A stretch of 64,000 bases of DNA from Toxorhynchites rutilus septentrionalis (taxonomy: Eukaryota > Arthropoda > Insecta > Diptera > Culicidae). The translations under genes were made by a program, and so were the position numbers. The stretch spans positions 281,887,803 to 281,951,802 of the forward strand of contig NC_073745.1 in the NCBI RefSeq assembly GCF_029784135.1. Reading direction: 5' to 3'. Shown piece by piece: positions 44,129 to 55,805 of this stretch. Each line of letters begins with the position of its first letter. Position 1 is the first letter of the stretch. Below the pieces are notes generated by a model. That model was given only the letters and a program-made list of their open reading frames with translations, ran no database searches and was not told where the DNA came from.

Positions 44129-44398
44129 CTAATCCTCCTCGGCCGGTTGTTTCACAAAATAACCCCAGGGAGCGTATTCGTGGTAATGATCATACGGTCC
44201 ACGAAACACTCGAATCTCCACCCGTTTCACTGGTTTTTCTTGCACATACCTTACTGTTCGTAGCAATTGCATAGGATCGTAGTTTGCTTCAAATCCAGCA
44301 ACTGATAGTATTAGGCAGAACTGAAAATGAACAAAGATATTTCTAATACGAATTTGTATGTTTTGTTTTTATTTTACCATAATCCACGGAAGGTACAT
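44129..44398 (-). CDS. Small predicted secreted protein, two exons, 70 residues
   Basis: Exon 1 is 44378-44398 (ATG, 7 codons), intron 44321-44377 (57 nt, GT/AG, pyrimidine-rich acceptor cattttcag), exon 2 44129-44320 ending TAG. The joined product begins MYLPWIMFCLILSVAGFEAN, a textbook signal peptide split by the intron, probably cleaved around residues 16-19. The mature part is about 50 residues, rich in charged and aromatic residues: VEIRVFRGPYDHYHEYAPWG is its most striking stretch. There are no cysteines after the signal peptide, so no disulphide fold. I do not recognise the family; a short secreted, cuticle- or neuropeptide-like factor is possible but unproven. It lies between transposon copies, on the strand opposite to WDR48 and the same strand as the M28 gene. 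Confidence 0.6.
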
Positions 44399-45163
44399 TA
44401 TTTCCACCAATGGTTCCTATCTCAGCGAAGGTAAAGACGAAATGGTTCAAGTTTCGTCGAATGTAACCGATTTTATTTGCGAGTTTGAATGGACGTTTTC
44501 GCAAACAAACTTTCCTGTCGATGGAATTTGATTTTTTTTTGCTCATAATGCGAGACAAAATGAATCATTCAAATTTGTGTTATGTTGATAAGTTAGTCGA
44601 GCGAAACATAAACGTAGTGGAGAAAAATGAACAATGATTTGTGGGAGAAAGAGGAAACTGGAGTGTGAATAAGATATGTTCCGATTCAGTGAACAATTAT
44701 TACGAACGTTGTGTTCTCATATTATGAACCTGCTTGCTACACACTTCGTAGTGTAGACTCGAAAAACAAGGTCAGCCATTTAAATTATCATTTACCACAG
44801 CTTGCATTCATAACAAAATAACGAACAAATCGTTGATGTGCAAAATTTGTGGCTATTGAAAAAACTATCACCCAAAAGCTATGATTTGTTCTCTACATAT
44901 ATCAATGCAAAGTCACTACTCACTGTTTTGTATATTGTTTTATCTTAGGTACAAAACGATGAGCTTTACATTTCACCCGTTGTAAAAAATCGACTTGACT
45001 TGACTGGACTTGGATTTTATAGCAAAATGTGCATCGAAAATTCACATGGTCTATTCTTCAACTGTTGCGAAGCCTGGACTTCATCCGAAGAAGCAGATTG
45101 TAGAACGATGCCAAACATAAAGAAACTGGCTGAAACTCGGTGTGTGATCTTCCAGTAGATGCT
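44399..45163. other. Upstream of the small secreted gene; no feature recognised
   Basis: Presumably holds its promoter and 5' UTR. A small open frame continues upstream of the ATG to 44558 on the minus strand, in another frame. No TATA box is convincing. Confidence 0.35.
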
Positions 45164-45174
45164 ACTAACTAAAC

Positions 45175-45230
45175 TAGAGGCGAATGAACTGAAAAGTTTA
45201 AAGCCTCTTTAATCCAACATCATCATCATC
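45175..45230 (+). mobile_element. 56 bp hairpin retroposon
   Basis: Flanked by the 11 bp duplication ACTAACTAAAC (45164-45174 and 45231-45241). Begins tagaggcgaatgaactg, closes the stem with gcctct and ends in an ATC-repeat tail. Confidence 0.85.
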
Positions 45231-45416
45231 ACTAACTAAACATAACCTCGATTCACACCAATAATGTCATCTCTTTGGCTTTGCACGGACGTTTCAAACG
45301 ACCCTCATACTTAATTTTTTTTTGCTAACTACGATATGGTGATAGGGGATCACCCCACCAACTACTCCTGTTGCGAACCTTCAGTGGGGTGCGCACACAT
45401 TTGTATAATGCTTCAT

Positions 45417-45530
45417 CTTAGAGGCGAATGAACTGAACAGTTTAAAGGTTCTTTGAAACGAAGAATGGAAGCATTCTATCATCTTGCCCCAATGACGATC
45501 AAGGTTGTATTGGTTTGGTAATTTTGTGTT
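45417..45530 (+). mobile_element. Hairpin retroposon, about 114 bp
   Basis: Begins cttagaggcgaatgaactg after ATGCTTCAT (45408-45416), which is repeated at 45531-45539. The outer stem is imperfect and there is no clear tail, so the right boundary is less certain. Confidence 0.55.
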
Positions 45531-45765
45531 ATGCTTCATTTTTTTGTTATTGTTATTGTAGATTGTAAATATATTCAAATATTGGAATACGGAGATTCAA
45601 AGTGATGTACGAGGTTTGTACTCATGTCTCTCACTTATGTTGTCAAGTACCAAAATGAACCAAAACACGTGTAAGAAAAGCAGTTGTCAAAAATGAACTG
45701 AATATTCAAAATAGCCGTACTTATCAACATAAGTAAAAGACATGAGTACCAACATGAGTGCTACA

Positions 45766-48700
45766 TCAATTCCAGAGATGGTTTGCCTCCATTGGAGGAG
45801 TATAACTTCTTTTCTCGTTTGATCTATGACAGCGCGGTATAACTTCCTTTCTCGTTTGATCTATGACAGCGCGGTTCGCGCTCAAACGAAACCCATCCCA
45901 GATTCCACTATTCGTCGAAGGCCTCCCAATCCATGGTGGGATAGCCAGTGTTCCAAGCTTTATGGAGATAAATCGAATGCATTTAAATCTTTTCGGAAAC
46001 GTGGAACCATTGAGAATTTTCAAATGTATTTGGACCTTGAAAATCAATTTAAAAACTCATCAAAGGGAAAAAACGTGCTTATTGGCGAAATTTCGTGAGA
46101 GGTTTGTCACGAGAAACGTCAATGAAAAAATGATGGAAAGTTGCTCGAAACATGAGAAATCGCTCTTCATCCAATGAAAGCGAGGAATATTCACATCGAT
46201 GGATTTTTAATTTTGCACGAAAGGTTTGTCCCGATTCCGCTCCAGTGCAAAGAATTATTCAAGATATACCACAAGATAGGTGCGATCTTGATTTCGAATT
46301 TTCGATGGAATAATTCTCTCTTGTTCTTCTTTCATGTAACAATTCTGCTCCAGGGTCTGATAAAATAAAATTCAACTTGCTAAAAAACCTCCCTGATGTA
46401 GCGAAACATCGCTTGTTGAATTTATTTAATCAGTTTCTGGAGCATAATGTTGTTCCGGATGATTGGAGACAAGTGCGAGTTATAGCAATACAAAAACCCG
46501 CGTCCGACTTCAATTCGTACCGCCCAATAGCAATGCTGTCTTGTATACGGAAATTGTTGGAGAAAATGATGGGTTGAAACGAATGGCCTACTCTCAGATA
46601 CACAATATGGGTTCCGCAGGGGCAAGGAGACGAATGATTGCCTTGCGTTGCTTTCTTCAGAAATTCAAATGGCTTACGCCGAAAAAAAACAAATGGCTTC
46701 AGTATTCTTGAACATAAAGGGGGCCTTTGATTCTGTCAATAGTCAATAGTCAATAGAGGTTTTGTCAGACAAATTACACTCTCGGGGTCTGCCGCCTCTA
46801 TTGAATAATATGTTATATAACTTGCTTTGTGAGAAACATTTGAACTTTTCTCACGGAAATTCGGCAGTAAGTCGGGTCCCTTTTGCCCCCTTTTGTACAA
46901 CTTCTACGTAAGCGACATTGACAATTACCTTACACAAAATTGCAGCCTAAGACAACTTGCAGATGATGGAGTGGTGTCAGTCGTAGGATCAAACGAATCC
47001 GACCTGCAAGGACCCTTACAAGATACTTTGAACAATTTTTCAACCTGGGCCATTGGGCTAGGGATCGAATTCTCCACGGAGAAAACAGAGATGGTGGTTT
47101 TTTCTAGGAAGCACAAACCAGCAAAACCAAAGCTTCAACTTTTTGGTAAACCGATCACTCATGCTATGTCATTCAAGTATCTTGGTGTCTGGTTCGACTC
47201 CAAATGTACTTGGGGGGCCCATATTAGGTATCTGAGCAAAAAATGTCAACAAAGAATAAACTTTCTCCGTACAATTACCCCACCCCGAAGATCTTATAAT
47301 GTTGTATCGGACAACTATTCTCTCAGTGATAGAGTATGGCAGTTTCTGTTTTCAATCAGCTGCCAAAACACATCTCATTAAACTCGAGCGAATTTAGTAT
47401 CTTTGTCTCCGTATCGCGTTGGGATGTATGCCCTCAACGCATACCATGAGTCTCTAGGTTTTGGCAGGCGTACTCCCACTAAAAGATCGCTTCAATTTAT
47501 TATCTCTTCGATTCCTCATCCGGTGTAAGGTTATGAACCCATTGGTGATCGGAAATTTTGAACAGCTGATCGAGCTAAATTTTCAATCTGGGTTTATGAG
47601 TCCATATCATGAATTCATCTCCATGCAGGTTGACCCTTCTTCGTATATTCCCAACCGTGTTTGTTTTCCTGACTACCTCAATTCCTCTGTGCATTTTGAT
47701 CTGTCCATGAAGCAGGATATCCATGGAACATCAGATTATCTTTGATCGAGGATCGTTCCAACGATCTTCGATAGTCTTAGCTCTGTCGAAGCTATCCGTT
47801 CAGTGAGGCCGGAAAAGCACTCGCCGTACTTCCTTGAGAGAATACGAGAAATTTTGAATGCTTTATCCAGACGCTGTTATGTCATTACCTTTGTCTGGGT
47901 CCCTTCACATTGCTCAATTCCTGGTAATCAGAGGGCTGACTCATTAGCAAAGGTAGGTGCAACTGAAGGCGATATTTATCAGCGTCAAATCGCCTTCAAT
48001 GAATGTTATTCTTTAGTCCGCAAAAATACCATAGTCAACTGGCAACGCAAATGAAACGAAGATGAATTGGGCCGGTGGCTCCACTCGATTATCCCTAAGG
48101 CTAGCCTCAAACCATGGTTCAAAAGTGTGGACTTGAGTCGGGACTTTATTCGCACCTTCTCCCGACTCATGTCCAATCACTGTTCGTTAGATGCTCTTTC
48201 GTATTAATCTTGCCGACAACAATCTTTGTGTTTGTGGCCAAGGTTACCACGACATCGAGCACGTTGTTTGGTCGTGCGAGCTGTATCTTGTCGCCAGATC
48301 GAATTTAGAAGACACCCTTCGGGTCCGAGGAAGGCAGCCCATTGTGCCGGTGAGAGACGTGTTGGCTCGGTTAGACCTTGATTACATGTCCCAAATATAT
48401 GTATTCCTTAAAGCTATCGATCTTCGTGTGTGATTGTCCTTATACCCTTAGTTTTTCCTTTTCCTTTGTGAGAGATCGTATCCCTTCTTAAGAATAAGAT
48501 GAAATGTAAATACATATTAGATATAAGATAGGTTTAAGAATTGAGTGTGATGAGTGTGACTGAGAGTGTGAGTGTGATCATTGACAACATATCTTCATAT
48601 CCCCTCCTTTTCCTGAAGAAAATATGTCACCCTTCTAAACTCGAGTCGACCGCGAGTAATCGGTTTCCTATATTATTAACATTAGAATTAAGGAAAAATG

Positions 48701-48790
48701 TACATATACTAGTAACAATACAGTAAGAAGTTCGGCTCCTTTAAACATATGTAACTGAGCCTGTAAAAATAAACGATTTAAATAAAAAAA
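45766..48790 (+). mobile_element. I-clade non-LTR retrotransposon, 5'-truncated, 3.0 kb
   Basis: A 15 bp target duplication AACATGAGTGCTACA is at 45751-45765 and 48791-48805. In order the frames give the linker after the endonuclease (RRRPPNPWWDSQCSKLYG, 45900), RT (NQFLEHNVVPDDWRQVRVIA, 46430; RQLADDGVVSVVG, 46960) and RNase H ([20 protein letters not shown], 47900). The C-terminal zinc-binding NNLCVCGQGYHDIEHVVWSC (48210) follows, ending at 48433. A 3' UTR and an A-rich tail with aataaacgatttaaataaaa follow. Several frameshifts, stops and a 36 bp tandem duplication (45798-45869) make it inactive. Confidence 0.93.
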
Positions 48791-48805
48791 AACATGAGTG
48801 CTACA

Positions 48806-49631
48806 AAAAATTTAGAATCGAATATACGTAACCCACGTAAATTCGAAAGTTGCGATACTTTTTGAACAGACCTCGTAGATAGTAGTTATGTTAAAGAAAT
48901 TGTGTCTATAACACATAATTAATTGAATGGGGAGATCAAGGATTGAAAACAAGGGAGTACGATGCGATTCACGATTAATCGCAAAATACACAGATCGCGA
49001 TATGTACAAACGAATGCAAATTTCGCAAATGATGAATCCTCTCCCATCATTACAAGATGATGTTCTCTTGATAACTCCGAGTTGACCAAAGCATTGTTAG
49101 ACTGAATCTGGTTCGAATAATTGAGTTACTCTCCTCACTCGTTTTGTGTACAACTCGTAACAAGAATTTGAGAATGAGTATATCTATGGCGTACGAATAA
49201 CGATTCTCGCTCTCTCATCCGGGCGTTCAATTTTTCTCTCCGAGTTCGTTACTTCGATCAAACCGAAGCAAAAAAGTGCGCTACAGCAGATAGAACGATT
49301 TTAATGTTCAATTTTCCAGATAGGATTTCTCATTTGGGTCTATGAGAAATGTGTACTTGATCCTCTGACTGAACAATTTAAATTTTAAGCAGCTTGAAAT
49401 AGTAACGAAACTTACCAAAAATACTCGAATAGTATGTACTTGAAAATGTACAATTCTTGATGCTGTAAAAAAAATGTTCCAACGACAAGCGGGTTAGCGT
49501 GATTTTGAAAAAGAGTACTTGCGGTCAATGATAGACCACGGTTGGATTTAGAATCGATTATCCAATGTTTAGTAATTACGATTTTTTACTCTCAGACACT
49601 TGGTCCACTCTGTCCTAACGAGATACAATAA
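48806..49631. other. Intergenic stretch without recognised features
   Basis: AT-rich. A stretch near 49590-49615 (cttggtccactctgtccta) resembles one end of the MITE at 29768-30021 but no partner end was found. Confidence 0.35.
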
Positions 49632-49633
49632 TA

Positions 49634-50904
49634 TTAGGCTGTCAAAAAAGTCCTGCGGTATTTTTTTTAAATTTTCATTTGTTCATAAAATTAGTTACAA
49701 TCATCTGTTTTAAGTCAAATATGCGCCGTTTTGTTCGATGACTTGTTCCCAACGAGATGCCAACTTCATAATACCCCTGTTATAGAAGCTCGTTTCCTTA
49801 TTTTCAAAAAACTCGGATAGCCAATTTTCACAGGCTACTTTTGTGGCTAACTTCTGACTACCTAGCTCGTTCGCCATGGACAAAAACAGGTGGTAGTCAC
49901 TTGGTGCAAGGTCCGGACTATACGGCGGATGCAAAGAACCTCCCATCCGAGCTCCCGGAGCTTCTGGCGCGTCACCAAAGAAGTGTGTGGCCTGGCGTTG
50001 TCCTGATGGAAGACAATGCGGCCTCTGTTTATCAAAGATGGCCTCTTCTTCATGAGTGCTACCTTCAAGCGGTCCAGTTGTTGGCAGTACAGGTCCGAAT
50101 TGAGCGTTTGGCCATAGGGAAGCAGCTCATAATAGATTATTCCTTGACAATCCCACCAAACACACAACAGAACCTTCCTGGCCGTTAATGAGGGCTTGGC
50201 CACCGTCTGAGCCGCTTCAGCGGGCTTCGACCACGACCGTTTGCGCTTCACGTTGTCGTAAGTGACCCACTTTTCATCGCCAGTCACCATCCGCTTCAGA
50301 AACGGGTCGATTTTGTTGCGATTCAACAGCGATTCACATGCGTCGATACGGTCAAAGATGTTTTTTTGCGTCAACGTGTGTGGCACCCATACATCGAGCT
50401 TCTTTGTGAATCCAAGCTTCTCCAAATGGTTAATAACGGTTTGATGACTTATCCCCAGCTCTTGGCCGATGCTACGGCTGCTACTATGCCGGTCTTTCTC
50501 GGCTAATTCAGCGATTTTGTCGCAATTTTCGACGACAGGCCTTCCGGAGCGTGGCGCATCTTCGACGACCTCTACACCAGAACGAAAACGTTGAAACCAT
50601 CGTTGTGCGGTGGAAATGGAAACTGTATCGGGTCCATAAACTGCACAAATTTTATTGGCAGCTTGAGATGCATTTTTGCCTTTGTCATAGTAGTACTGTA
50701 AAATATGTCGGATTTTCTCTTTATTTTGCTCCATATTTGCGACACTATAACTCACGAACGACTTAACCAAACAAAACACTGTCATGGACTATAAAATACC
50801 TTTTCAACAAGCTATAGTATGACTCGATACAATGAATACAACTAGAACTACGCGCTTACAACGACACCTCGCGGAAATACCGCAGGACTTTTTTGACAGC
50901 CTAA
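49634..50904 (-). mobile_element. Mariner element with perfect 30 bp inverted repeats
   Basis: TTAGGCTGTCAAAAAAGTCC opens the left end and its exact inverse closes the right end; about 30 bp match without error. TA flanks both sides (49632-49633 and 50905-50906). At 1271 bp it is full length for a mariner. The transposase is on the minus strand. Confidence 0.95.
49710..50734 (-). pseudogene. Mariner (DD34D) transposase, one frameshift
   Basis: The start is the ATG at 50734 (MEQNKEKIRHILQYYYDKGK); an upstream in-frame ATG at 50785 only adds TIR-proximal residues. There is an HTH region (NKICAVYG, RWFQRFRSG, SIGQELGISHQTVINHLEKL), the WVPHTL linker and catalytic residues TGDEKW and FHQDNARPH. 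After a one-base loss near 49930, YSPDLAPSDYHLF carries the third Asp. The C-terminus is normal (RWEQVIEQNGAYLT). Total 1025 nt, one short of 341 codons plus stop. Otherwise it looks young. Confidence 0.93.
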
Positions 50905-50906
50905 TA

Positions 50907-51663
50907 TATTCAATCAACTTTTTAATAGCTAAGAATTGTCTGAAAAGCATATACATTGTGTTTCAATATGAGTTTCTTTCCCGTGTTCATTGAAGGATAA
51001 AATGGGAAGAATCTTCTGATGCGGAGAAATGGTCAATGGTCTACATACTACAAACAACAATCCCCCTCAAATCGTAATTTTTTTGAGTTAATGCAAACGC
51101 GTTTTGGTCAAGGCTATTACGACCAGGGTTACCATATCTACAGAATAATCTGTATTTATACAGATTTTTCAGATTCTATGAAACCAAGAATCTGTAGATA
51201 CAGATTACAGATTTTTTTGGATTTCATACAGATTTACAGATTTTTCAAAATAACGATCCAATACTAGTTATGGCTAAATCTCAATAACATTTTTTCCCAA
51301 CTCACCAATTTTATTCATATAGCTTTCGTATCAGTCTGATTGAGAGTCATTGTGGATTTCATATGTACGTATAGTACTAATTTTTCATGTTCAAAATAAG
51401 GAGAAACGATGCAAAAGTCTGCGTTATCGGCTAGCTTTACAATGAATAAATAACACTGTTTATCTTTTTCCTACTATAGCACAGTGAGTACGAATTTTAC
51501 GTGGATACCATCAACATCGCCAAAATCATAATAACTATGCCAATCAATGATACTAAAGCTAAGATTATGCTTCAAGATTGAACTTATAAATTTAACACTT
51601 TGCGGTCGTTTTAAATTTCGACATGTGTGTCGTACTGGTCGCAATTTTTTCACATGATAATGC
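50907..51663. other. Intergenic stretch; CAGATTT-rich patch
   Basis: 51126-51250 has many cagattt/aatctg phrases starting with cagggttaccatatctacag, probably the remains of a MITE. No gene is seen. Confidence 0.35.
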
Positions 51664-51674
51664 AGTGATGTATA

Positions 51675-51733
51675 GTTAGAGGCGAATGAACTGCAAAAGT
51701 TTAAAGCCTCTTAAAAACAAAGAAAGAAGAAGA
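51675..51733 (+). mobile_element. 59 bp hairpin retroposon
   Basis: Flanked by the 11 bp duplication AGTGATGTATA (51664-51674 and 51734-51744). Begins gttagaggcgaatgaactgc, closes with gcctctt and ends in an A-rich tail (aaacaaagaaagaagaag). Confidence 0.85.
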
Positions 51734-52192
51734 AGTGATGTATAACTTTGTGAGATTATGGAACACGAACAAGCTTCTTTATGTTTTGTAAACTTCTGAT
51801 AAATTTTCACTAAACAATGTTTTATTGTTTATGTTTAAAAAATATTTGCTATAATTCTTCTCGTGTGATGTCTTTCACATGTATCACAAAAATATTTATT
51901 TTGGTGCGTTTCGCCTTTTATTTTACTGTTTGAACATACAGAACAATGCTATTCACATCTACACAGTGCCGTAATACGTGGAGTTTTCTATTAATCCTTT
52001 CCTCAAGCATGGATGACAACTTTTGTTCAAACTGAATTCCGTTATCTATTATTCGTATTAGTACCGTTTTGGTTCGTGAATAAGTTCACAAGACGTGAAG
52101 ATTCGTTTGAAAAAAAGTGTGAACTGATACATTGTTGCATAAATTATAATATGAATATGCTTGTTTGCTGTAGTGGCTGATCCTGCGATTTA

Positions 52193-52822
52193 AGGGGAAC
52201 CCCGACCTGGAGGCCCAAAAACATGGGCCTTTGATGATTTATCATACTATTTGAGATGCAGTCAAGGGTTCTAATCTCTTTCGGCGTGTTTGGGGTATGT
52301 TTTAAAATGAAAAAAATCAAATAAAATTAAGGTGCTGGAGCTGGCCGAGGTGGCCGATTTGGCTGATATTTGGGTATGATACGTAAATATGTATTCTCTA
52401 ACTCTTTTTCAAAATTCAAAAAGTTGGCAAAATGGCTGCATGTTTGCATGTACTGCATTTACTGCGTAGCGGTTTCTTGATATTTTAGGATTTTTATTTT
52501 GTATGAGCTAGTGAAATTTTTATGCAACAAAATACTAAAACCTAAAATATCAAGAAACCGCTACGCGTAGCTTTTTTACATTTGAATGATGAAAAAAATA
52601 CAGCCAAATCGACCGCATAATTCCTAAAATAAATGTGTCGCCAGATGGAAAAACAAGGTTTCGAGTGTTGTGATGAATGATTCCATATTTCTCACTGTAG
52701 TTTTATAAAGAAACCATCCGTCACCCGGTTCCATTCGCATAAGATTTTTGAGGTAATAAGCTACCCGAAAATGTAATAATGAAAATTCGGATTTTTTCGA
52801 TTTTCTTGGTCGATGTTTCCCT
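52193..52822. mobile_element. TIR element with a long internal palindrome
   Basis: Left AGGGGAACCCCGACC and right GGTCGATGTTTCCCT are imperfect inverted repeats with TTA on each side, fitting a Harbinger-type MITE. A second, far better palindrome sits inside: cgtagcggtttcttgatatt near 52465 is mirrored up to 52565. Confidence 0.55.
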
Positions 52823-53024
52823 TTAACACCATTTTATTTATTTCTTGTTGATTTTTTTTATCTGCGTCAACCATCCCCAAATTATTGAAAATTTAGAAGC
52901 GAGAATTGAAGTTCTCATTGCCGATATTGAGCGCTATTGATTGAGAATTATTGTATCAAATATAATTCCTATTTCTTTACTTTTTAACTTTAAAAATTTA
53001 AAAGACATCTTTAAAAAAGGAACC

Positions 53025-55740
53025 TCAAAACACTCTACCTTCCACGAAGATTGGAACCGCCACAACGTGAGCGTAATCCGGAAAATTATTGACAAACCGC
53101 TGAAATCCCGGCGTTCGGTACTTCTCATGATGCATATACTGAGCTACCACATTGAAATGGAAGCTTGGTTGGGCAACGGGTTTATCAACTCCATGTTCAA
53201 CGGTCAACCAGAATCGATTTACTGCATCTTCATTTCCCTGCATGAAAACAACGAAGTGCACCTGCTGTCCATTCCAGAGCTCTCCGCTGTCTGTAACCTT
53301 CTCGGTAAAACTCCAATCAATCAATTTGTGGTTCGCCATTGGAGACACATAGAACCGCATGTGATCCGTTCCCTGTACGGAAAAGTCAAAGCGAGTAATG
53401 TTCGGCGAAAGGCTGCTCTGCTCGAGCAGTCGCAGCCGGACGGGCGTCGGAAAGCGGGGACTTTCGGCGGGTATCCACCATCCTATGTGACGGGTGTGGT
53501 AGAGATTGCCTGGTATACCACAGTAAAGCTCTCGCCTGCATTCCATCAGCTGGATGGCTCGCTCCATCTCCGGAACGACAGGTTTGATGAGACTTGGGGT
53601 GTGAACGTCCTGAGGTTGCACATAGAAGTGGCTGTCGGCCAGGCGTATTTGACCGTCGAATTCGTAGAAATTACGTTCGATGTGCTGAAAAACGCTAGTG
53701 AATATTTACATGTAGGTACATATATATTGGAAATACTTACATAGACATAGTGTCGTTGGGGCGATGCTTGGGCTCGATAGGGAAATCCCACCGGAGTGAG
53801 CATCACTATAAGAGAGCTAACCCAAAAGAGAACGACAGCTGTAAGGTACACAATAGGTCGATCGGTCACCGCAACCAGCGGTGTTAAGAAGCTGGAAATC
53901 AGCACGATATCGACAATACTGAAGACACAAACAATTATTTCCGGATTTGCTTCTGCGTTGGTACGATTCTGCATTGGGATGAATACACTGAATGTAACCT
54001 GTGCAATATAACAGTAGTAGGCGATGGGAATGAGCTGCCCAAATAGATGAATGTATATCCAGTGACATTTTTTAAAGCGTGTGCTCAGGTTAACTATCGT
54101 AGAAGCGTTGAAAAACAGCACACCCATCGTAAGGACGTAATCCGATCGTAGAGCCTTAGCTGTCGTGACGATCAGAACCATCAAAAAAATAAGCTGTTGT
54201 CCGAAAAGAAAAAGAATTATCCGGGTCTGTAGAACGACATCACGCTGCAAAAAGATGACATTAATATTTAATATCGTTTATATTTCATAACTTACTAATT
54301 TATACCAACGGATCATCAGTACCGGTCCAAGTATGGCACTGATTAAAAACGGACACATGTACAATCCAGAGACTAGCCAAGTTTCCGAGAACCAAGACAT
54401 TGAATAACCAATCGCATTAAGTATTACTGCCATCAACATGGAAAAGATGACTCCAACAACGATGGACAACAATTGCCCTCCGGAATGTACCATAAGTAGA
54501 AGAACAATTCTTTTAAAACTTATACTCTCATCTAAGGCCAAAACGTATAGAGATCCAGCGAGTAAACCTAACCCGATGATAATCATTGTCGAGTTGAGCA
54601 GAATACCTGCCCAATCCGGATAGTATACCATGAACAAATTGATATAATCGAAGAATATTGCCTTTCCTCCTTCATGACTCTCGATATCCAACAATTCCGG
54701 AGCGTTGGCCAAAGCTCGAGTCAGGGAAAGTATGTTATCGCCGGTGTGTTGTAATGCTCCCAGCGGAACTGAATCTATGGAATCGAACTCTGTATGATAC
54801 ATGTAGCCCCACGAGGGTTGGGCAAAATCCATTCCAGGTGGTCCCTTCAGTACCATTGCGTACATGTAGTAGTCTGTGTTAGAGGGCACCAGTCCCGCTT
54901 GAAACAGTTCTTCGGCTACGGCAGTACCCGAGGGATAGGGTACGTAATCTCTGTAATACTAAAGGTTGAGTTCGATCAAAAATTCTCCACTTCATAACGC
55001 GTCAAACAACCTTCATCAGAAAGGAGTACTTTGGTCCAGCTTGGAACATTATTTCGCGACCTCCACTGGCAGCTGCATCCATGTTGATGAACGCCCTCAC
55101 TTTTCCCCACCACCGATGGTAACCGGCGAATGCGTGTGCTCCTATCAAACCTTTCTCCTCCAAATTATTGAACACAAACACGATCCCGTGTTGATAATGG
55201 GCACTATCCTGGGACAACTTTCTCAGTACTTCTAACATCACAACGATCATCCCGCCGGCATCGCCGGCGCCGGGACTCTGCGGGACACTGTCGTAGTGCG
55301 AGCTGAGCATCAGATAATTATCCGGCTCTGGCAGCCCTGCTGGTACCATTTTCACCAGCACATTCTGCACCTCACGATACACGTTACGGTTAATGTATCC
55401 ATTCTGTTTCTGGGTTTCCAATTCAATTTTGTGCACGGGATTCGCCTGAGATATTATTTCCGCAATTCTCATGCGCAGAAAATCGGTCGTAAAAACTTCA
55501 TTGTTGTAGCTTCCCCCCACCCGGGGACCATTGCTGGTTAGCGCGACTAGATTTTCTTGCGCCACCTGAGCGATGAAGCGACCCGGATTGGAGAGCTCAT
55601 CTTTTGAATGCAACGGCGTTGGCAATGAGGTCCAGCTCAGCTGCACAAGGAAGAATATTCCAACGATAGCCACAGTGATTACGAAGGCCCATACTACTGA
55701 GATCACTTGAGTGGAGTTTTCGTCCGAATGAGTTCTGGAA
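53025..55740 (-). CDS. M28 membrane metallopeptidase, ERMP1/Fxna-like (5' end unresolved)
   Basis: Zinc aminopeptidase-fold enzyme of ER membranes (family knowledge). Exons read downward: about 55740-55011, 54958-54296, 54244-53741, 53684-53025 (TGA); introns are 52, 51 and 56 nt. An N-terminal membrane segment (VISVVWAFVITVAIVGIFFL) precedes the M28 domain. The metal ligands are present: His in SSHYDSV, Asp in GAGDAGG, the Glu pair in NNLEEKG, Asp in FINMDAA, His in MYHTEFDS. About eight membrane segments follow in exons 2-3, then a lumenal C-terminal domain. About 850 residues are visible, matching the family. The second Asp of the usual DDG is Ala. The first intron has an unusual gttgtt donor. 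The frame is open to 55805 without an ATG, so a further 5' exon must exist; a donor gtaagt at 56254-56249 could belong to it, but its frame does not join cleanly. Confidence 0.92.
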
Positions 55741-55805
55741 GTTGTGCCATTTTTAGAGTTACACCGAACGAATGATCTAGGATTGCTTACACTTGCAGCT
55801 GCTTT

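Noticed and set aside
49841..50188. 115-codon plus-strand ORF in the mariner
   Set aside because: Shadow of the transposase on the opposite strand.
53546..53744. Extension of the third M28 exon through 53740
   Set aside because: The frame stays open by chance across the 56 nt intron; the gtaagt donor and cag acceptor restore the family sequence.
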